The position numbers were made by a program, and so were the translations under genes. This document shows positions 59,548 through 64,000 of a stretch of 64,000 nt of DNA, one piece after another. The notes beneath the pieces are model-generated. The model saw nothing but the letters and a program-made list of their open reading frames with translations. It was not told where the DNA came from and searched no databases. Where the stretch lies: the NCBI RefSeq assembly GCF_000264995.1, contig NW_006767440.1, forward strand, positions 738,787-802,786, given 5' to 3'. Numbering within the stretch: position 1 is the first letter of the stretch; every line of letters starts with the position of its first letter. Origin of the DNA: Punctularia strigosozonata HHB-11173 SS5. Lineage: Eukaryota; Basidiomycota; Agaricomycetes; Corticiales; Punctulariaceae.

Positions 59548-62500
59548 TTACACTGTGAAGATGGCCTCCTTTGCGCCCTTCTCCACCTCCACCGCCTTAC
59601 CTTGAACCTTCCCGCCAGCAGTGACACCCGTGATCCGCAAGCGTTCATCGAAAAGTGAAATGCTCGCAAGCCCAACCGCGCCGTCGACCACGCTCACCCT
59701 GATCTCCGCCCCTTTCCTCTCCGCACGCACTGTGCCCGCAACCTTGCCCGTCTCGCCCGTCGGAATCACGGCCTCGACCTTGGCCCCTTCTTCGAGCTCA
59801 TACAACCGGACCTCCAGCCCCTCCGACAACTTGTAGTCCGGCCGACCAGTGTGCTCCGGGCCCAGGCAGAGGATCGTGTTGGGGCGAACCCAGACGGGGA
59901 TGTCGTCCAGCGGCACCACCTCCTTGACCCACGTCGGGCCGGTGACGACGCGTTCGGGATGGAAGAAGGACGTCCATCGGCCAGCGGGGAGGTAATACTC
60001 GGATTCTTCGCCCTCCGGGACAAAGACGGGCGCTACTAGGAGCGACGAACCGAGCATGTACTGTTTGTCGAGGTAGTGCGTCGTGCGGTCGGAGAAGAAC
60101 TCGATGAACATCGCGCGTTGAACGGGGGCGCCGGTCTCGTGCGCTTTCAGAGCCTGGGTATGATGGGCAACATCGGATTAGCAGGCACTCTCTACGCGGA
60201 GCGACGACACGCACGAGGCTGTATATGTAGGGCATTAAGCGGTGTTTGACTTCCAAGTATTTCGCCATGTTGTCGGCGGCATCTTCGCCGTACTCCCATG
60301 GTACACGGTAACTGTGCGAGCCATGCAGCCGCGAGTGCGAAGAGAAAATGCCATAAGCAACCCAGCGGTGGTACACCTCGGGCGGAGGACGTCCCTAAGT
60401 ATCGAATCAGTGCTCTTCGTTCGCACATGACAGGTGAAGAGTACGGACCTCGAATCCACCGATGTCGTGTGACGTGAATGCATAACCGGACGTTGTCAAG
60501 CTCAGCCCACCGCGCAGTGTCTCAGCCATGGCTTCCAACGTGGATTCGCAGTCGCCTCCCCAATGCACGGGGAACCGTTGACCACCCGCGTGACCCGATC
60601 GAGCGAAGACGACGGCCTCGCCCGTTCCGAAGCGCTTCTTCAGAATGCCGAAGACTAGATCATTGTAAAGTGTTGCGTATACATTGTGCATGCGGTACGG
60701 GTCGGAACCATCGTGGTAGATAACATTCGCATGCGGAATACGCTCGCCGAAGTCCGTCTGCATAAGGTCACCCAACGTGAGTGATTTCGCAGGCAACGAT
60801 AATGGCCAACGTAATCAGTTAGCGCACCTTGAATGTATCGACACCTAGGTCGATCAACTTCTCTAGCTTGCCAGCATACCATTTGCACGCCTCCGGGTTG
60901 GTGAAGTCAACCACAGCGAGACCCGGTTGCCACAGGTCCCATTGCCACGGTGTTCCGTCAGTGCGCTTGATGAAGTAACCGCCCTTTACACCCTCCTCGA
61001 AGATAGGCGAAAGCTGCGAGATGTAAGAGTTGACTGCGAGATGAACGTATAGCGTCAGTAGACTTATAAGTCGAGAACAGCAGAACGCACTCCAGACGCA
61101 GATCTTGACGCCATACTTCTGCTTGATAGACGTGAGATACGCTTTGGGGTCTGGGAACATGTCAGGGTCGAATGTGAAGTCACACCTGCCCATCATGATC
61201 ATGAGTGAATGCATGATGTTCGGGAAGTTACAATTATTACCACTGGTAACCCTTCATCCAGAAGCAGTCTAAGTGGAAAACACCGACCGGACAGTTGCGC
61301 TCTTGCATGCCTTGCAGGAAGCTCGATACAGTCTGGACGTCATGTGATGAGCAGCTAACGCAAGAAGGACACGAAAGACAACCTACCTTCTCGTCGTAAT
61401 TAGTCAAGAAAGAGGTCGATAGCCATAGACCAAACGTCCACGTCGGCAAAACACTAAATGCTACGAATCAGTTCTCTGAATTCCTATCCAAGCTTCGTCA
61501 CTCACGCTGGTCGTCCAGTCATGCGAGTGTATTTCTCCAAGATCTGGCAGGTTGGTAAGTATCCCGCGAGAACGCGTCACGGTGGCTTGAACCGACCTCC
61601 AAGGGAGTTTCGCCATGAATGATAAAGTACTCCAGTGCTTCTCCCGTGACGCTCACACCGACGCGGCTGACCTTCTCGGAACCGACCTCTACCTCTACTT
61701 CCCCAGGATGGTTAATAAATACCCCTGGTGACGAAGTGTTAAGACGTGGCTGTATGCTGACAGTATTCAACGCACCATAACCCCTGTTGGTGATGTAGAA
61801 AGGAACGTTTTTGTAGGCCTGTTCAGAGGACGTTCCACCGTCCTGGTTCCAAATGCTGACGGTTTGGCCTTCGCGTCTTTAGTACGCCATGTACGCGAAT
61901 GATACGTTGTGAGACAACGCACCGTTCTTGATAAAGGGTCCGAATTGTTCGCCCATGCCATAGATCAGCTCTCCGGGGCTGAGGTTCAACTCAGAATGGA
62001 CGTAGCGAACGGTCTCTGGTGGAGGTACAGGGTTGGGGTTGGAGCTAACGTCCGTCGCCAAGCAGCTCGTGTTCGCCGCGCTGTTTTGCGTCCACTTATA
62101 AGGAACGTCGTAAATGCCCTGGTGCTTGTACCCGGCGGAGGTGAGCGTCCGTTTGGACGACTTGAAGGTGATGGTGTACGGGTTTTCGGTGATTTCCGCG
62201 GTCAAGCCGGAAGTGGAGACGGTCCAGGATCCTTGCCCCTGGCTCAGGACAGTCTTGCCTACGATGGCCTGATCGTCTGGGAATAGATGGATCTCGGGCT
62301 TCTGGTCAACGTGCTTGAAGTGGACAATCTTGACGCCGATTACACCCTCAGTAGGGGAGTGGACACGGATGCTGAGGACGGGACCTGAACGACGACGAGA
62401 GTCAAACTGAGCTTAGAGGCAAATAATAATAAGCACGAACCTCCCAAAGTATCGCCCCGATGTCTTATAGGCTTCGTTGAAACTTGAAGATTGTAACCAT

Positions 62501-62588
62501 CGGCGTCTGGCTTGGTCGAGGTAACCTGGAGGCCGTGGTACGCCTTGACACCGGCTTTGAGGAGCCAGAAACCGTCGTTGAACTTCAT
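59548..62588 (-). CDS. Alpha-xylosidase, glycoside hydrolase family 31
   Basis: It removes alpha-linked xylose from xyloglucan fragments. I read about a dozen exons adding to roughly 800 residues, from [17 protein letters not shown], the typical start of fungal YicI-like enzymes, to the TAA at 59548. Key parts are [28 protein letters not shown], the nucleophile region KTDFGERIP (Asp) and the acid/base region [13 protein letters not shown] (Asp). The C-terminal beta domains are complete. No signal peptide is present, so it probably acts inside the cell on imported oligosaccharides. It is divergent from the dehydratase gene across 372 bases. Confidence 0.9.
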
Positions 62589-62960
62589 CGTGTGTCGTCG
62601 TGGGCTGCACAAATCGGTACCAGTCCGACCAGCGTGAGCTATTTGCTTGACGCTTTATGAGGTGAAAGCCTTTCGGTAGAGGAGGCGGCCCGGTCTGCCG
62701 CATCCGAGGTTTCGCCGTTCATTATCGCATTGACAGAAGGGCAAACACCAGTCCCTGGGTGATCAGGAGTTGCTTGCATGAGGGCTCGGTGCCGATAAAT
62801 GCCGCAGGAGCACCAGTCCGGCACGAAGTAACTTCGGAAGAAAGCTGTCTGCGCTAGCCCACGGCATCATCGATCACGTGATGACACGAATGAGTCACTT
62901 GAGAACTCTTGAGAAGTCGCGTTGCAGAGGCTCGCGTCTTCATCGATATCCACGGACACA
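62589..62960. promoter_or_regulatory. Divergent promoter, alpha-xylosidase / dehydratase
   Basis: 372 bases lie between start codons pointing away from each other. No named site identified. Confidence 0.5.
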
Positions 62961-64000
62961 ATGAGCGTCTCGTCAACATCGCCGGACAAGGCCGGGCTCG
63001 TACAGAAGCCCTTATACCTGCAAACGCCCCTGATCAGGTCAAGTCATATATCTTCGGCGTCGAAGTGCGACGCGTACCTCAAACTCGAGGTTAGTGAAGA
63101 GGCTCGACCGGGGCAGTCCACCTGAGCATTGAGCTAGGACGTGTCGTCAGACCCTCCAACCTCCGCAGTCTTTCAAGGCCAGAGGAATATCTTCCTTCGT
63201 ACAGCGTTCTGTCGCGACGCATGGTGCATCTGTGCACATTATTATCGCCTCCGGGGGCAACGCTGGACTGGCCGCCGCCTGGGCCGCACATGCGCTGATG
63301 GTTCGATGCACGGTATTCCTTCCCGAGTCAGCTAGTCGGGAAACCATCGACTTCCTTCACAAACATGGCGCGGAGGTTGTGATAGAGGGCAAGATCTTCT
63401 TGGAGGCTCTAGCAAAGGCGGAGGAGGTTGCTAGAACAGAGGATAACGCGTGAGTTGAGCTCGGGAGACAGGGCCATGAACTCACCCTATATGGGCAAAA
63501 TAGGGTGGTGGTCCCCGCATATGACGACCTCGTGCTATGGCAGGGACACGCCTCAATGATCACTGAAATCCAGCAACAGTTTCAGGATATCCAAGGGGTG
63601 GAACAGGTGACGAAACCGGACGCGATATTCTGCAGCGTCGGCGGTGCAGGACTTCTTGGAGGTGTGCTTGTCGGATTAAAACAGGTTGGCTGGGAAGACA
63701 GTTCGTCCTAGTTCTCTCTGCACATGTACCTGACGATCTGACAGTCAGCAATTTTCAGTCCCAGTCGTCGCAGTCGAGACGCACGGGTCCAACTGCTTCG
63801 AGGAATCCCTGAGATTGAATCGTGACGAAACATTCGAGCCATCGAAGTCCCCGAACATCGACAGGGTGGTTCTCGACGAGCATCACCGAGTCAAGGTTGC
63901 GCACTTAAAGCAGTTGACTTCAAAGGCAACCTCTCTAGGAGCGTCGTCACCTTCCGCGGGGGTGGTAAAGTTGGCTTTGCAACATCCAGGAGGGGTAGCC
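62961..64000 (+). CDS. Serine/threonine dehydratase, PLP-dependent (3' end beyond window)
   Basis: Exons 62961-63089, 63151-63449, 63504-63700 and 63759 onward are in frame to the right edge, about 290 residues. Fold-type II PLP features are clear: SFKARG with the Schiff-base Lys52, the phosphate-binding SGGNAG (77-82), and SVGGAGLLGG. VVAVETHGSNCF and SKATSLGASSPSAGVV match catabolic L-serine dehydratases, which turn Ser or Thr into pyruvate or 2-oxobutyrate plus ammonia. The C-terminus is missing only because the window ends. Confidence 0.88.

Overview
The window looks like nuclear DNA of a filamentous basidiomycete (Agaricomycetes type). Genes are cut by many short introns (mostly 50-66 nt), and my hand-spliced gene models close in frame across up to 16 exons. 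The content fits: a Tad1-like fungal LINE, an expanded F-box family, a DOMON/cytochrome b561 protein, a Pro/Gly-rich metacaspase and a GH31 alpha-xylosidase.

Layout. (1) 1-7693: a LINE retrotransposon, open at the left edge and ending in 35 A's, with a zinc-knuckle ORF, an unrecognised middle ORF and a 1765-residue endonuclease/reverse transcriptase ORF. (2) 7.9-12.1 kb: an intact F-box gene and a broken sister copy. Two more relics lie at 34.1-36.5 kb. (3) 12.5-33.8 kb: core metabolism and organelle genes: UDP-glycosyltransferase, mitoribosomal Mrp10, Ubc6-type E2, DOMON-b561 protein, nucleoside diphosphate kinase, QCR7, transketolase, CMC2, a disordered Ser/Arg-rich protein, ER glucosidase I (GH63) and TACO1. 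Three divergent gene pairs share promoters of 230-350 bp. (4) 38.5-47.7 kb: metacaspase, an MFS drug/polyamine-type transporter, ATG8 and an SPFH/band-7 protein. (5) 48.9-58.6 kb: two paralogous genes that each join a complete protein kinase, a conserved linker and a seven-bladed WD40 propeller, with a decayed LSB1/PIN3-type SH3 gene between them. (6) 59.5-64.0 kb: alpha-xylosidase and a PLP-dependent serine/threonine dehydratase that runs off the right edge.

The most interesting signal is the kinase-WD40 pair. Exons 1-6 have identical lengths in the two genes, yet the kinase halves have drifted while the WD40 halves and about 500 bp of 3' flank stayed close. Within the propellers the differences pile up at the same few positions of each blade. 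This is the pattern known for WD40 repeats of fungal non-self recognition receptors, but here the repeats are attached to a kinase instead of a NACHT domain. I infer candidate recognition receptors; nothing in the sequence proves the function.

Splice sites were placed by eye from GT/AG signals, reading frame and family conservation. Spans given for spliced genes run from start codon to stop codon and include introns.
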